This document shows positions 1 to 9,370 of a stretch of 64,000 nt of DNA, in pieces (position 1 is the first letter of the stretch; each line of letters begins with the position of its first letter). Source of the stretch: CALLJL01 sp964627255 (GTDB taxonomy: Bacteria > Acidobacteriota > Aminicenantia > Aminicenantales > CALLJL01). Location of the stretch: NCBI GenBank assembly GCA_964627255.1, contig CAZVIN010000004.1, positions 1 through 64,000 on the forward strand, read 5' to 3'. The position numbers and the translations under genes were made by a program. The notes under the pieces were generated by a model. It did no database searches. It saw only the letters and a program-made list of their open reading frames with translations, and was not told the DNA's origin.

Positions 1-126
1 CCATTAACCATACCCTCACCTCCCGAATCAATGGTCGGGAGTATTATCTCTTTTTCTTGTTCCATAAAGGACCCTCCTTTAACGAAGGGGGGTAAAATTT
101 CAATGACCATAAAGGGTTATTATTCC

Positions 127-1023
127 ATGACCATTCACAAGGAAGCTTTCATCAACGGAGTTTCGACGCGCAAGATAGAGAGATTAGCCCGGAGCCTGGG
201 AATAGAGAGTCTTTCAGCTTCTCAGGTATCAGAGATAGCGAGGGAGCTGGATGAGCGGGTGAGGGAGTTTCGGACGAGGCCTTTGAAGGCCGAATATGCT
301 TTTGTCTGGATAGATGCTCTATACGAGAAGGTTAGGTTTGAGGGGAAGGTGGTATCGGTAGCGATAATGATAGCTTATGGGGTAGATGAAGAAGGGAGGA
401 AGGAGATACTGTCGGTTGAGCCGATGTGGGAGGAGACGGAGGAGTCGTGGAGGGAGTTTATGCGGAAGCTGAAGGAGCGGGGGGTGAGGCGAGTGAGGAT
501 GTTCATTTCTGATGCTCACCAGGGAATCCAGGCGGCGATAAAGAAGGAGTGGTTAGGGTCCTGCTGGCAGCGGTGTAAGGTTCATTTTATGAGAAACATT
601 CTGGTTAAAGTGGCCCATCGGGATAAGGCTCGCCTGGCCGAGAAGATAAAACAGATCTGGCTTCAGCCGGATAGACGAAGTGCCGAGAGATTAGCCAAGC
701 TTATCATCGAGGAGTATGAGGCGAAGTATCCTGAGGCGATGCGCTGCCTGGAGGAAGGACTCGAAGATTCGCTGCAGTTTTATAATTTTCCGGAGATAGA
801 TAAGCGCCGCATCTCATCGACCAATGTGCTGGAAAGGACGAATCGCGAGATAAGGCGGCGGAGCCGAGTGGTGGGAGTTTTTCCTTCGGTTGAATCTTAT
901 CTTCGTCTGGTTACTTGCTATCTCATTGAATACATGGAAGACTGGGCCAACGATTATGCTTACATCAAAGCTGATAAGCTGGGTCCGATATTAGAGCAAG
1001 AAGAAATGCTTGCTGCTAACTAA
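127..1023 (+). pseudogene. IS256-family transposase, N-terminally truncated
   Basis: The reading frame carries the DDE catalytic core of IS256/Mutator-type transposases: Asp in the WIDALYEKV motif, Asp in the ISDAHQG motif, the conserved WQRCKVHFMRN block, and Glu in ERTNREIRRR. Homology begins at the ATG at 127 (MTIHKEAFINGVSTRK). The frame is open back to 31 but those 32 residues do not look like transposase. IS256 transposases are usually about 400 residues, so roughly the first 100 residues, the DNA-binding part, are missing. No left terminal inverted repeat is visible before it. The copy is probably immobile unless helped in trans. The C-terminus is complete and the element's right end follows directly. 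Two more 3' remnants of the same element lie at 3381-3706 and 49171-49314. Confidence 0.85.
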
Positions 1024-1080
1024 GGGTGAAATGAGGGGGAGTTTACGATGGCAAAATTGCGAACAAAATTTGACACGACC
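1024..1080 (+). mobile_element. IS256-type element right end
   Basis: The 57 bases after the transposase stop end in AACAAAATTTGACACGACC. Nearly the same terminal sequence recurs at 3687-3706 and 49298-49314 after other transposase relics, which identifies it as the element's right end. Coding sequence of a different gene starts immediately beyond it at 1083. Confidence 0.75.
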
Positions 1081-1082
1081 TA

Positions 1083-1208
1083 ACTAAAGCCACAATAGCT
1101 TTATTAGATGATATGAAGGATATCAAGAATTTTATTTTAAGTTCAGGCTGCGACATACCGATGGAAACCCCTCTGGAGAATATAGAAGCATTCATGACGG
1201 CGGGTTGA
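1083..1208 (+). pseudogene. 3' remnant of a UroD/MtaA-family corrinoid methyltransferase
   Basis: Forty-one codons and a stop are readable in one frame, including the block ILSSGCDIPMETPLENIEAF. This matches the usual C-terminus of uroporphyrinogen-decarboxylase-like corrinoid methyltransferases, where a Gly-Cys Zn-site motif precedes a P-E-N helix. No start codon or upstream body is present, because the IS256 right end lies directly before it. The simplest reading is that the insertion, or a later deletion, removed the rest. It is distinct from the intact family member at 1498-2619, whose equivalent C-terminus reads APCHNIQPVTPVENI. Identification rests on this short tail only. Confidence 0.6.
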
Positions 1209-1497
1209 AAAGGTGGAATAAACCCATTGCCTATTATCTAAGTCAACTAATTAGAGTTAATTAAAACTCATTTTGTAGCATTAACATTAATTTTTCTAAC
1301 CTCGTTAACAAATTTCATTCGGCCTGAAAATAAATAATAAATTTTGATTAATAAAAAGACAAAAAAATCACCATTATTAAATTGATTATTTCTTTCAGTA
1401 TCATCAATCCGCCTAATTCCATAGAATCAACCCCTTAAATCCGGATCTTTTAAAAATAGTCCCCTTCTTTGGTGAGTTATCCTAAAGGGATGAGAAG

Positions 1498-2619
1498 CTA
1501 TTGCCAGCCCAGCTCATAACCTGTTTTATAAAGTTCAATTATATTCTCAACCGGAGTAACAGGCTGAATATTATGACAGGGGGCAAGAATATACCCGCCT
1601 CCCTCACCCAAAATCCGGATGTTTTCTTCAACCTCTTGCCGCACTTCTTCAACTGTCCCAAAAGGCAGGGTATATTGATTATCCATACCTCCGTGAAATA
1701 TAACTTTATCACCAAAATCTCTTCTCAATCCCTCCCGCTCCATCCCGGGGCAACGCCATTGAATAGGATTAAGAATGTCAATACCTGCCTCGATCAACGT
1801 CGGCAAGATGCGGCGAATAGCTCCATCGTCATGATGAAAAACATAAGCCAATGCCTCATGAGAAAGATCAATCATTCGCTTCATCCCGGGAATTAAGAAC
1901 TCCTTAATATCGGCTTCTGAAATCATCAGGTCATTCTGGCCACCCAGGTCTTCGGCTACGTAGGTTAGCATCACTTGTCCAGGAATGGTTTCGAGAATGC
2001 GCCTGGTAATTTCGTAAGCAAGGTCAAAAAGCTTATCAAGACAATAATGAACCATCTCCGGGTTTTCTTTCAAGTCTATGAAAGCTTGTTCCTGACCACG
2101 AAGATCTTTATATATTAGAAAAGGTTCAGAACCCCCTCCCTGGATGGGATAGGCCTCACGGCCCTTTATCTGATTTGGCAGGACAGAATAGTCCCACCAA
2201 TCAGGGCTGGGCCACCGATAATTTTGCTCAATCTCGGCAATCGTCTGAAATTTTGCCAGGGGACTATTGACGCATTCCTCATAAACTCCAGTCCCATAAT
2301 CTATGTATTGAAATTTTCTACCGAAAACATCAAAGCCTTTTGGAAGGCTGGGCCCGATGTAGGGGAGCAATAAAAAATCTGTAGCGGAAACCATTGTCCC
2401 GGGCGGGCCAGGTGATTTCAGCATAAGAGGTTCAATTTTAACCACGAAATCAATGTGTAATTTTTCCAGTGCTTCTTGCTTACTATTACATCCCAAATGC
2501 TTCATGAGCTTAAGAGTAGCCTCGTCAGTTCCCCAATAGTCCATAGGTATCCTATCCGGTTTTTGACGCTTGATCACCGCTAACCAGCGCTCCCGGGGTG
2601 ACATGCTTTCTTTAGGCAT
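1498..2619 (-). CDS. Uroporphyrinogen decarboxylase-like (MtaA/corrinoid methyltransferase) protein
   Basis: This 373-residue protein has the URO-D (beta/alpha)8 fold signature without a haem-pathway context. Its N-terminus MSPRERWLAVIKRQKPDRIP is typical of the methylcobamide:CoM methyltransferase-like branch. Later it has YVAEDLGGQNDLMIS, VFHHDDGAIRRILPTLIEAGIDILNP and, near the end, a GGGYILAPCHNIQP segment holding the Cys/His expected for a Zn thiolate site. The start is supported by a GAGG motif about 8 bases upstream. Such proteins transfer methyl groups to or from corrinoid proteins or act in demethylation, but the substrate cannot be told here. Neighbours are relics of the same pathway: a second UroD tail at 1083-1208 and a RACo-type ferredoxin at 2955-3277. 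No corrinoid protein gene remains in view, so the gene may be a survivor of a degraded cluster. Confidence 0.8.
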   Translation of the reverse strand: MPKESMSPRERWLAVIKRQKPDRIPMDYWGTDEATLKLMKHLGCNSKQEALEKLHIDFVVKIEPLMLKSPGPPGTMVSATDFLLLPYIGPSLPKGFDVFGRKFQYIDYGTGVYEECVNSPLAKFQTIAEIEQNYRWPSPDWWDYSVLPNQIKGREAYPIQGGGSEPFLIYKDLRGQEQAFIDLKENPEMVHYCLDKLFDLAYEITRRILETIPGQVMLTYVAEDLGGQNDLMISEADIKEFLIPGMKRMIDLSHEALAYVFHHDDGAIRRILPTLIEAGIDILNPIQWRCPGMEREGLRRDFGDKVIFHGGMDNQYTLPFGTVEEVRQEVEENIRILGEGGGYILAPCHNIQPVTPVENIIELYKTGYELGWQ

Positions 2620-2954
2620 TTATAAATCCTCACTTTGTTAATAAAATAATGTTTTTTTTATCAATATCCTAAAATAAATTGTTTACCTGAGTCAATACTA
2701 CGACGGCTCATTCGTCAAAATCGTGGTGATTAAAATGCGTAGATGAGGTAAGAATGCCTCGATAATAAATAATTTAGGAAAGGAATTAACCTACCATAAT
2801 AAGCTTCAGAAATTTCATCCTGAGAATTTTTCCCTTACAAGATTATGAATTGACACAGTCATGTCTTCGGCTAAAAAGTTTTTTGTTTAGTTAGGGCTAC
2901 CGATTTATTAAGATTATTATCGTTAACAACTGGTCATTGAAGAGACAGAAAAAA
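2620..2954. other. Intergenic, AT-rich, no feature recognised
   Basis: About 335 bases between two divergently oriented genes. I see no convincing open frame, RNA gene or clear promoter. Confidence 0.5.
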
Positions 2955-3277
2955 ATGACTGAATTTACCCTAAAAGTAAAAGCCGAGAAAAAGCTTCTTC
3001 AGATTAAAGCAGGTGAAGGTGAGCTTCTTTCTGAAGCCCTGCTCGAGGGTGGGGTTCCGTTGCGCTACTGCCAGGGCCGCGGAGTTTGCGGTCAGTGTTT
3101 TGTCAGAATAGTTGCCGGCCATTGACCTGAAGAACCTCAAGCTGAAAAAGAATTGGGAAAAAGGGAAAAACTTCCCGCCAATTATCGCTGACCTGCCAAT
3201 TGCGGTTTTCTGAACCACTCGTAGTTGAATTACCTCCCACCCTTTTACTTCGCCAAGAATTGTTTCGGCAGCCATAA
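2955..3277 (+). pseudogene. Broken RACo-type [2Fe-2S] ferredoxin domain (corrinoid reductive activator)
   Basis: From the ATG at 2955 the frame gives a plant-type ferredoxin N-terminus with the cluster motif YCQGRGVCGQCFV. The frame stops at 3123-3125. Homology continues past the stop in the same frame (PEEPQAEKELGKREKLPANYR) and then in another frame as LTCQLRFSEPLVVELPP. Together these match the first ~100 residues of RACo/DUF4445 activators of corrinoid methyltransferases, including the fourth Cys ligand in the TCQ motif. One stop and one frameshift interrupt it, and the large ATPase-like part that normally follows is absent. It is therefore a relic. Its position beside UroD/MtaA genes supports the assignment. 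Confidence 0.7.
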
Positions 3278-3380
3278 CCAGGCAAGAAAAAGCTAAGCAG
3301 CCTTCCTGATTTTAATCCTCTGGTAAAAAATATGTCATCAATCTCTCAGGTCTAATAGATAAAAACATAGAAAGAATAAG

Positions 3381-3706
3381 CGCGTGGCTTGAGGATTCGC
3401 TCGAGTTTATAATTTTCCGGAGATAGATAAACGCCGGATTTCATCGACGAATGTGCTGGAAAGGATTATTAGCAAGATAAGGCGGCGGAGTCGGGTGGTA
3501 GGAGTTTTTTCTTCGTTTGAGTCTTACCTTCGCCCGGTTATTTCCTACCTCATTGAATACATGGAAGACTGGGCCAATGATTACGCCTAATCAAAGCTGA
3601 TAAGCTGGGTCCCATATTGGAGCAAGAACAGATTTTAGCGGCTAATTAGGAGCTAAAAATGGTGAGCTTACGATGGCCATTTTGCCAACAAAATTTGACA
3701 CGACCC
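3381..3706 (+). mobile_element. Decayed 3' remnant of the IS256-type element
   Basis: The sequence parallels about 755-1080 base for base over long stretches, including ATAATTTTCCGGAGATAGAT and CATTGAATACATGGAAGACT, and ends in the same AACAAAATTTGACACGACCC. Small deletions and substitutions break the frame, for example in ERIISKIRRRSRVV where ERTNREIRRRSRVV is expected. Only the last ~85 codons and the right end survive. Confidence 0.85.
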
Positions 3707-3847
3707 ACGATATTAAATAAACCCTAATAAATTTTATGATAGATAATTCTTTTTTTTATTTTCTCATTTTCAAGACTAATTGAACTTTGCCAGATTTTGA
3801 AGCCGGAGGTCACGCCTTCTCTTCTAATTCTAAATATCCAATGGGAA

Positions 3848-3873
3848 GCAGGGGAGGGGGAACCCTCCCCTGC
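3848..3873 (-). terminator. Strong hairpin downstream of the TonB receptor gene
   Basis: GCAGGGGAGGG (3848-3858) pairs perfectly with CCCTCCCCTGC (3863-3873) around a 4-base loop. It lies about 18 bases beyond the receptor stop codon. The run of T follows on the plus strand (CTTTT). On the receptor's strand the T tract is only TTCCCATT, so it may act as a weak or bidirectional terminator. Confidence 0.55.
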
Positions 3874-3890
3874 CTTTTCATATAATGGAT

Positions 3891-6800
3891 CTAGAACTTA
3901 TAAATAGCTGAGAACCTTATTTCCCGATATCCCGAAAACCCTTTTAACCCCAAGGAAGTTGGGCTAAAAGTTCCCTGAGCGGTATTTTCATCAACTGGCC
4001 GCCATGTTCCTGCTGGATTCTTAGATACATTCAGTGTATAGGCACCGAGTAAATTAAAAACATCCACATAAAATCCAAAATTACCGGGTCCAATTTTGAA
4101 AGTCTTCTCAAACCTGATATCAATATTATCAGTGGCTTCGTTTCGACGGTTTCCTCGCGGTTCTACATTAATGGAGTACGAAATAGTTTTGGCATTATGC
4201 GCATTAGCCCATTGACTTGGCGGAATCACTGTGACCGTTCTGTTCCATGGAGTACCATCTATGTGCTGGTAGAAAAATGAAAAAATTATCTGATAAGGAA
4301 GAACAAAGGTTCCATAAAGCTTTATTATTATCGGCCGGCTCCAGTTCAATTCCCCATAACCATTAACAAAACCGTTGGGAGTGGCAAGAGTTTGCCTACT
4401 ATACATCTCAGACCAACCTATCGGGAAATTACCAACGGATTTCAAAAAGTTAATGGAACCACCAACCATCCAGCCTTTGAACATCCTTTTATTAAAGAAA
4501 ATCTCAAAAGAACGGCTTTTCCAGCGAGCCTCAGGGACATTGGTCAGACGATAAAACAAATCAGGCGCATTTTTGGAAAGGAAATACATGGTTACTTTTG
4601 ATTCTGGAAACATGCCATAGGCTGGAACTGTAGTGGTAAAAGGAACCCACCATTCTGGTGCTTTTTCGTAAGTGTTCCAGTAGCGATTGCTTTGCATATC
4701 CCAAAGCACGCTATCTAATATATTACTACGTTTTTTAAAGATATAACCAGCGCCCACCTTGAAATTTTCCAGCAATTCGTGCTCCAGGCCTATATTAAAT
4801 TCGTCAACGGAAGTAGGCTTGGCATCAGGATCAATGGCTTTTAGATACGTCTCTCCAACCATTGCTAAAGGATTCGCGCCATAAGCCTCTTTATACTGGT
4901 CCACAGGAGGCGGATCTGGAATTCTGTTATTATTGAGATCCCACCAGTTAAAAGTAAATGATCGGTAGGTCAAGGGATACATACCGGAAAAGGTTCCAGT
5001 TGGGAAGGGCTCTGCTTGATGGCTAAAAGAACCTTTTAAAGCTGTTTTGTGATTACCAAAAACGTCAAAAGTTATTCCAAAACGGGGGGAAATGAAAACA
5101 CCATACGGAAACGCGTTATCCCAGGTAGGATAACTAATTTCGTCATAGGGATTGATACCATAAACAGGCTTAAAGTAGGTTTCTCCGATGGCAATAGAAA
5201 GAGGATCGCCGGCTGCTCCTTTTTTTCTTCCAGGAACCCAGGTATCAATCGTATCAACTCTGACCCCAGCGCTTATTGTTAGCCTCTTTATCGTGAACAT
5301 ATCCTGAATAAATCCGCCAAACCGTGAAGTTCTTCCAGTTTGGTAGCTCTCTCCATAAGCCTTCCCAATAGCCTGAAAGGTAAGCTGACCATCGCCATAG
5401 ACTGGATCTGTTAGACCATTGTTCAGAGCTCTCCAGTAATAGGGATTCTCATTATAATAATACCACGTCATGTTCTTTTTTAAGTAAAAGCCCCAGTCGC
5501 CGCGATTCCTCTGCCACTCCAGTCCGGCTTTGAACTCGTGGTTTCCACCCAGAAAATCATCCACATATTTTGTTAATGAAACAACTATATTAAGTGAAGG
5601 TTTATATGTCCATTGGTAGTCCACCGACCCCCACTGATAACTTGTATATCGATCAACATACATTGGGCCTTCTGGATTGGCGTCTTTGGTCGGGACGCCT
5701 GTCCATTTAAAATAGAGACCACCAATTCTCAAACTTAAAAGATTACTATTATTAATGAACCAGGTCAGTGTTCCAGCATAATTTAAACGTTTTGGGTTAT
5801 TGTGGCGGTTGGCCTCATTTGTTAGGTTCCAACCACTATAATAATATGGCACATCCTGCTCACTATAATGACCCATGGCTGTCCCGCGCAAATTCTTGGC
5901 TAGTTGAAACGTAAACTTCAAATAGCCTATATAATTTGGAAACAACCTATCATAATTTTCATACTTTTTTCCAAGTATTACTGTGGGTCTAAAATCGCCC
6001 TTTCTTAATGACCTCTGATGACGGAATTCACCCATGTACCATAGCTTATCCTCAATTATAGCCCCTCCCAACGCTACTGAGGCATCATAAGAATAGACGG
6101 GAAATGATGGCTTAGCAAGATTAAGGATATTCAGATCTTCTTCTCTAAGATGAACCTTACTCAACTTTTCATTTGTGTAATAAAAGGATAACTCACCTGT
6201 CAATTTGTTACCACCAGATTTCATTACTATGTTAATTTGTCCAAATGGAGAACTATAATATTCTGCAGGAGCGCCAGAAGTAACAATTTCAACTTCTTCA
6301 ACCATATCCCAGGCCATGCCTGCATCTGTACCTATAGCTGGTGCATTCTGATCTGGGTCATTTGATATAACACCTTCCACAGCAACCCCCGCATCCCCAC
6401 GTCCGGAACCGTAAATAGTATATTCCACTGTTCCCGGGGCAGTTCTTATCAAAGAGGCATAGCCACGGCTTAATGGCAATGACTGTAATTCTTCTTTAGA
6501 TACGATATTTGCTTTAACCGACTTTACCACATCAACTACAGGCGAAGGAGCAATCACCGTGATTTCTTCTTTTAGAGTAGAAGGTTTCATCTCAATTTCT
6601 ATCGTAACTACTGCCCCCACATTGACGATAATGCCTTTCCTCACTACGGTTTCGAAACCTTGAAGCTCGGCCCTCACCTCGTAATCACGGCCAGGAGGCA
6701 AACCAGGCAGTCTGAAGAATCCGTCCTCTTTTGTTACAGCGGTTATTTTTCCCTGCAATGCGGGCCCAGTAACACTAATTGAAACACCAGGAAGAGCCTG

Positions 6801-6923
6801 GCCATTTTCATCAACTACCTTGCCTCTTATTGCACCAGTCTGTAATTCCTGAGCGCTAAGGGAGAGACCCAATAAAACCAAAAAACCAATCAAGAGAAAC
6901 AAGAACTTTCTTTTAGGCTTCAT
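3891..6923 (-). CDS. TonB-dependent receptor with N-terminal CarboxypepD_reg domain
   Basis: This 1010-residue protein begins with a signal peptide ending near LSLSAQ. A carboxypeptidase-regulatory-like beta-sandwich follows (about residues 28-112: GAIRGKVVDENGQALPGVSI). A plug domain (about 120-240) has SLPLSRGYASLIRTAPG and GVAVEGVISNDPDQNAP, and the rest is a beta-barrel. The C-terminus ends in an aromatic residue (FSAIYKF), as expected for outer-membrane assembly. The architecture is SusC-like, but no SusD-type lipoprotein is encoded anywhere in the window. No clear Ton box was identified. It probably imports oligosaccharides or peptides released by the surrounding secreted hydrolases, although the substrate is not shown by the sequence. 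It is transcribed from a consensus-like promoter at 6960-6988, divergently from the LamG gene. Confidence 0.88.
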   Translation of the reverse strand: MKPKRKFLFLLIGFLVLLGLSLSAQELQTGAIRGKVVDENGQALPGVSISVTGPALQGKITAVTKEDGFFRLPGLPPGRDYEVRAELQGFETVVRKGIIVNVGAVVTIEIEMKPSTLKEEITVIAPSPVVDVVKSVKANIVSKEELQSLPLSRGYASLIRTAPGTVEYTIYGSGRGDAGVAVEGVISNDPDQNAPAIGTDAGMAWDMVEEVEIVTSGAPAEYYSSPFGQINIVMKSGGNKLTGELSFYYTNEKLSKVHLREEDLNILNLAKPSFPVYSYDASVALGGAIIEDKLWYMGEFRHQRSLRKGDFRPTVILGKKYENYDRLFPNYIGYLKFTFQLAKNLRGTAMGHYSEQDVPYYYSGWNLTNEANRHNNPKRLNYAGTLTWFINNSNLLSLRIGGLYFKWTGVPTKDANPEGPMYVDRYTSYQWGSVDYQWTYKPSLNIVVSLTKYVDDFLGGNHEFKAGLEWQRNRGDWGFYLKKNMTWYYYNENPYYWRALNNGLTDPVYGDGQLTFQAIGKAYGESYQTGRTSRFGGFIQDMFTIKRLTISAGVRVDTIDTWVPGRKKGAAGDPLSIAIGETYFKPVYGINPYDEISYPTWDNAFPYGVFISPRFGITFDVFGNHKTALKGSFSHQAEPFPTGTFSGMYPLTYRSFTFNWWDLNNNRIPDPPPVDQYKEAYGANPLAMVGETYLKAIDPDAKPTSVDEFNIGLEHELLENFKVGAGYIFKKRSNILDSVLWDMQSNRYWNTYEKAPEWWVPFTTTVPAYGMFPESKVTMYFLSKNAPDLFYRLTNVPEARWKSRSFEIFFNKRMFKGWMVGGSINFLKSVGNFPIGWSEMYSRQTLATPNGFVNGYGELNWSRPIIIKLYGTFVLPYQIIFSFFYQHIDGTPWNRTVTVIPPSQWANAHNAKTISYSINVEPRGNRRNEATDNIDIRFEKTFKIGPGNFGFYVDVFNLLGAYTLNVSKNPAGTWRPVDENTAQGTFSPTSLGLKGFSGYREIRFSAIYKF

Positions 6924-6959
6924 GCGTCGCTCCTTTTTTATTTTGAATCTTACTTTATA

Positions 6960-6988
6960 AAATTAAGAAAATAAAAAAAATTTGTCAA
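6960..6988 (-). promoter_or_regulatory. Sigma-70-type promoter of the TonB receptor gene
   Basis: On the minus strand TTGACA (6983-6988) is followed after 17 bases by TAATTT (6960-6965). It lies about 37 bases before the receptor ATG, which has an AAGGAG ribosome-binding site. Confidence 0.55.
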
Positions 6989-7127
6989 GTACTTTTTTGT
7001 CCGCTTGACTTTAGCCCAATTGTTCATAAACTAAGAAATGATCACTTTCACAATTATAAATTTCTTTTTTTTTTTAGCCAAATGGTTATAAATATTAAAA
7101 AAACTTATTATTAAAAGGAGAACTAAG

Positions 7128-9260
7128 ATGTTTAAAAAGATTATCTTTATATTTTCTTTATCTTTTTTTCTAATTCCATCCTTTGCCCAGGAACCAAAAA
7201 TCCACTGGAATTTTGAAAAAATAGAGGGGATAAGAACCAAACAGACCTTGAAAGCAAATTTTAATCCTGAGATGAGCCCCCCTGTTGCTTATGTTGTTAA
7301 CGGAAAAACCCTGGAAGCGATAAATAGGAAATGGGATTCTCTGGAAGGCAATTTTGCCGTCGCCGGAGGCATCAAAGGCCAGGGATTAAGGCTGGATGGC
7401 TTTACCACCTGCCTCCGATCCGCAGAAACTTCCCCGCCTAATATCAAAGATGAAATAACAGTAGAAGCCTGGGTGGCCCTGGGCGAATATCCTTTAAACT
7501 GGTGCCCAATTCTTACTACTGAAACCACTCAAGTCGATGGTTACCGTTTGATGGTAGGTCCCTATGGCCAGGTCTCCATGGAGGTGGCTATTGATGGTCA
7601 GTGGCGCTCCGCCACCACCGAAAGAGAATCCATTCCCCTGAGAAAATGGATGCATATTGTTGGCACTTATAAAGCTAATTCTGAGCTTAAGGTCTATGTG
7701 AATGGAGAACTGCGGGCCAGCTCACCAATCATCGGCCAGATGAAAAATCCCAAAGGAAATTTCTTATTGGGAATGGTAGCTTCGCCGTCAAAGCCATCTG
7801 ATATTGTCAGCGAATATGGAACTCTGCCTGATTATTTTGGGCTCGAAGGAATAATAGATGAATTAAAAGTTTATGATGAGGAGTTATCTGCCGATAAAAT
7901 CAGAGTGAACTATCAACAAGCCAAAATAGTTCCTCCTGAATTGCAGCCTAAGAGGCTTCCTCGTCTTGAGAATAATCCAGAGAAATTCGGTGCCTTTTAT
8001 ACTACCCTGAAATACTATCCGGCCTGGGATAATCTCTGGCCTGTGGGTGAACATGCTGATGTAGTTGTGACCTTCGACAAATCTCCGGTTAAGCTGATTT
8101 TCTGGCGAGGTACCCGTTACAGCCCGGCCTGGGTCTCAGAAAATGAGCTCTGGATGGCTGACCAGAGTGTGGAAGCCTGGAATGATGAGGAAGGATGTTT
8201 TGAACACATGCAGGACAGACACTGCCGCTTATCGAGCGTCAGAATAATTGAGAATAATGATGCCCGAATAGTTGTTCACTGGAGATATGCGCCAGTCAGC
8301 GCCTATGAACATACCTGGAGAAGGGACCCTAAAACTGGCTGGGAAGTCTGGGTGGATGAATACTATTACGTTTATCCAGACCAGACCGCTATCAGAAAAG
8401 TTTCCTGGAAAAAGGATACCCTGGGGGTCCCCAGACAATTTCAGGAATCTGAAGTATTGCTCCAGCCGGGGCAAAAGGTATGTGAGGTGGTGGAAAAGGA
8501 TTTTGTTACAGTAGGCGATTATAAAGGGAATAAGAAAAATGTCTCTTTTGTGGAAGACCCGCGCCAGCCTCCTTACGGGCCCTTTAGCTGGGATAAGTTT
8601 TTTGACTACACCATCCAGCAGTTCAATTTTAAGGCAAAAAACAAACCTTTTATCTGCTTTGAACCAGGGAATAAGATGTGGCTGCGCTATGAAAACCTGA
8701 ATGGATATTGTCTTCATACTGGCTGCAACCACTGGCCAGCGGGGCAGGCCAGGTGTGATGGCCGATGCGATGGCCGAAGTGGAGCAATGTTTGACCGGCC
8801 TTCCCACACCATAGGCTTTCCTATTTCTGACCCGGTAATTCATGAGACAGGAGGTCGAGAATTCTGGTCGGGATTATATGGAATGAATGAGATGGACATC
8901 AACGATTTAGTAAAATTCGGCCGGTCCTGGGCCTATCCGGCCGAACTGGTAATCCAGAGCGACGACTTTAAATCAGAAGGCTATGATAAAAGTGAAAGAT
9001 GCTATAAGATTTATAACACCAGCCAGAAGCCCAAAGACTTAATCATCAGCTTGAAAGGTTCAAAAAATTCACCACTATTCAATCCGGCCATTTACGTAAA
9101 AAACTGGAATTTACCGGGAGCTAAGGTATTGGTGAATAATAAACAGATTGAAGGCTGCAAGGTGGGGATAAATAAGACCTTAGAAGGAATAGACCTTGTT
9201 CTGTTTGTGCCCATAAATTCTGAATCTGAAGTTCAGATGAAAATCGAACCCGATAAGTGA
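7128..9260 (+). CDS. Secreted LamG-domain protein with conserved uncharacterised C-terminal domain (paralogue A)
   Basis: This 710-residue protein has a signal peptide ending near IPSFAQ and a concanavalin-A-like LamG domain at about residues 75-265 (LRLDGFTTCLRSAE, ITVEAWVALGEYPLNWCPIL, GIIDELKVYDEELS). About 430 residues that I cannot assign to any named family follow. That second part is rich in charged and aromatic motifs: FWRGTRYSPAWVSENELWMA, GCFEHMQDRHCR, VHWRYAPVS, DEYYYVYPDQT, GCNHWPAGQARCDGR and DRPSHTIGFPISDP. A full-length paralogue is encoded at 19386-21509 with almost all of these motifs. LamG domains bind carbohydrate, so the C-terminal domain may be a polysaccharide-active enzyme; this is inference. 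The gene has a GGAG ribosome-binding site and probably precedes the lipoprotein at 9371. Confidence 0.75.
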   Translation: MFKKIIFIFSLSFFLIPSFAQEPKIHWNFEKIEGIRTKQTLKANFNPEMSPPVAYVVNGKTLEAINRKWDSLEGNFAVAGGIKGQGLRLDGFTTCLRSAETSPPNIKDEITVEAWVALGEYPLNWCPILTTETTQVDGYRLMVGPYGQVSMEVAIDGQWRSATTERESIPLRKWMHIVGTYKANSELKVYVNGELRASSPIIGQMKNPKGNFLLGMVASPSKPSDIVSEYGTLPDYFGLEGIIDELKVYDEELSADKIRVNYQQAKIVPPELQPKRLPRLENNPEKFGAFYTTLKYYPAWDNLWPVGEHADVVVTFDKSPVKLIFWRGTRYSPAWVSENELWMADQSVEAWNDEEGCFEHMQDRHCRLSSVRIIENNDARIVVHWRYAPVSAYEHTWRRDPKTGWEVWVDEYYYVYPDQTAIRKVSWKKDTLGVPRQFQESEVLLQPGQKVCEVVEKDFVTVGDYKGNKKNVSFVEDPRQPPYGPFSWDKFFDYTIQQFNFKAKNKPFICFEPGNKMWLRYENLNGYCLHTGCNHWPAGQARCDGRCDGRSGAMFDRPSHTIGFPISDPVIHETGGREFWSGLYGMNEMDINDLVKFGRSWAYPAELVIQSDDFKSEGYDKSERCYKIYNTSQKPKDLIISLKGSKNSPLFNPAIYVKNWNLPGAKVLVNNKQIEGCKVGINKTLEGIDLVLFVPINSESEVQMKIEPDK

Positions 9261-9370
9261 TTTAAATAATTAAAGCAATTAACACTGATCAAAGAGTGTT
9301 TTTTCGCTGTATATTAAAGAATAAAATACTAACTTTGGTCTCAATAAAAACATGATACAAGGAGAAAAAA

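Noticed and set aside
69..92. Hairpin-like ACCCTCCTTTAACGAAGGGGGGT near the window start
   Set aside because: It pairs imperfectly, has no T tract and belongs to no clear gene end.
31..126. Upstream extension of the transposase frame to 31
   Set aside because: The 32 extra residues do not resemble IS256 transposase N-termini and include hydrophobic and Pro-rich chance sequence. Homology begins at 127.
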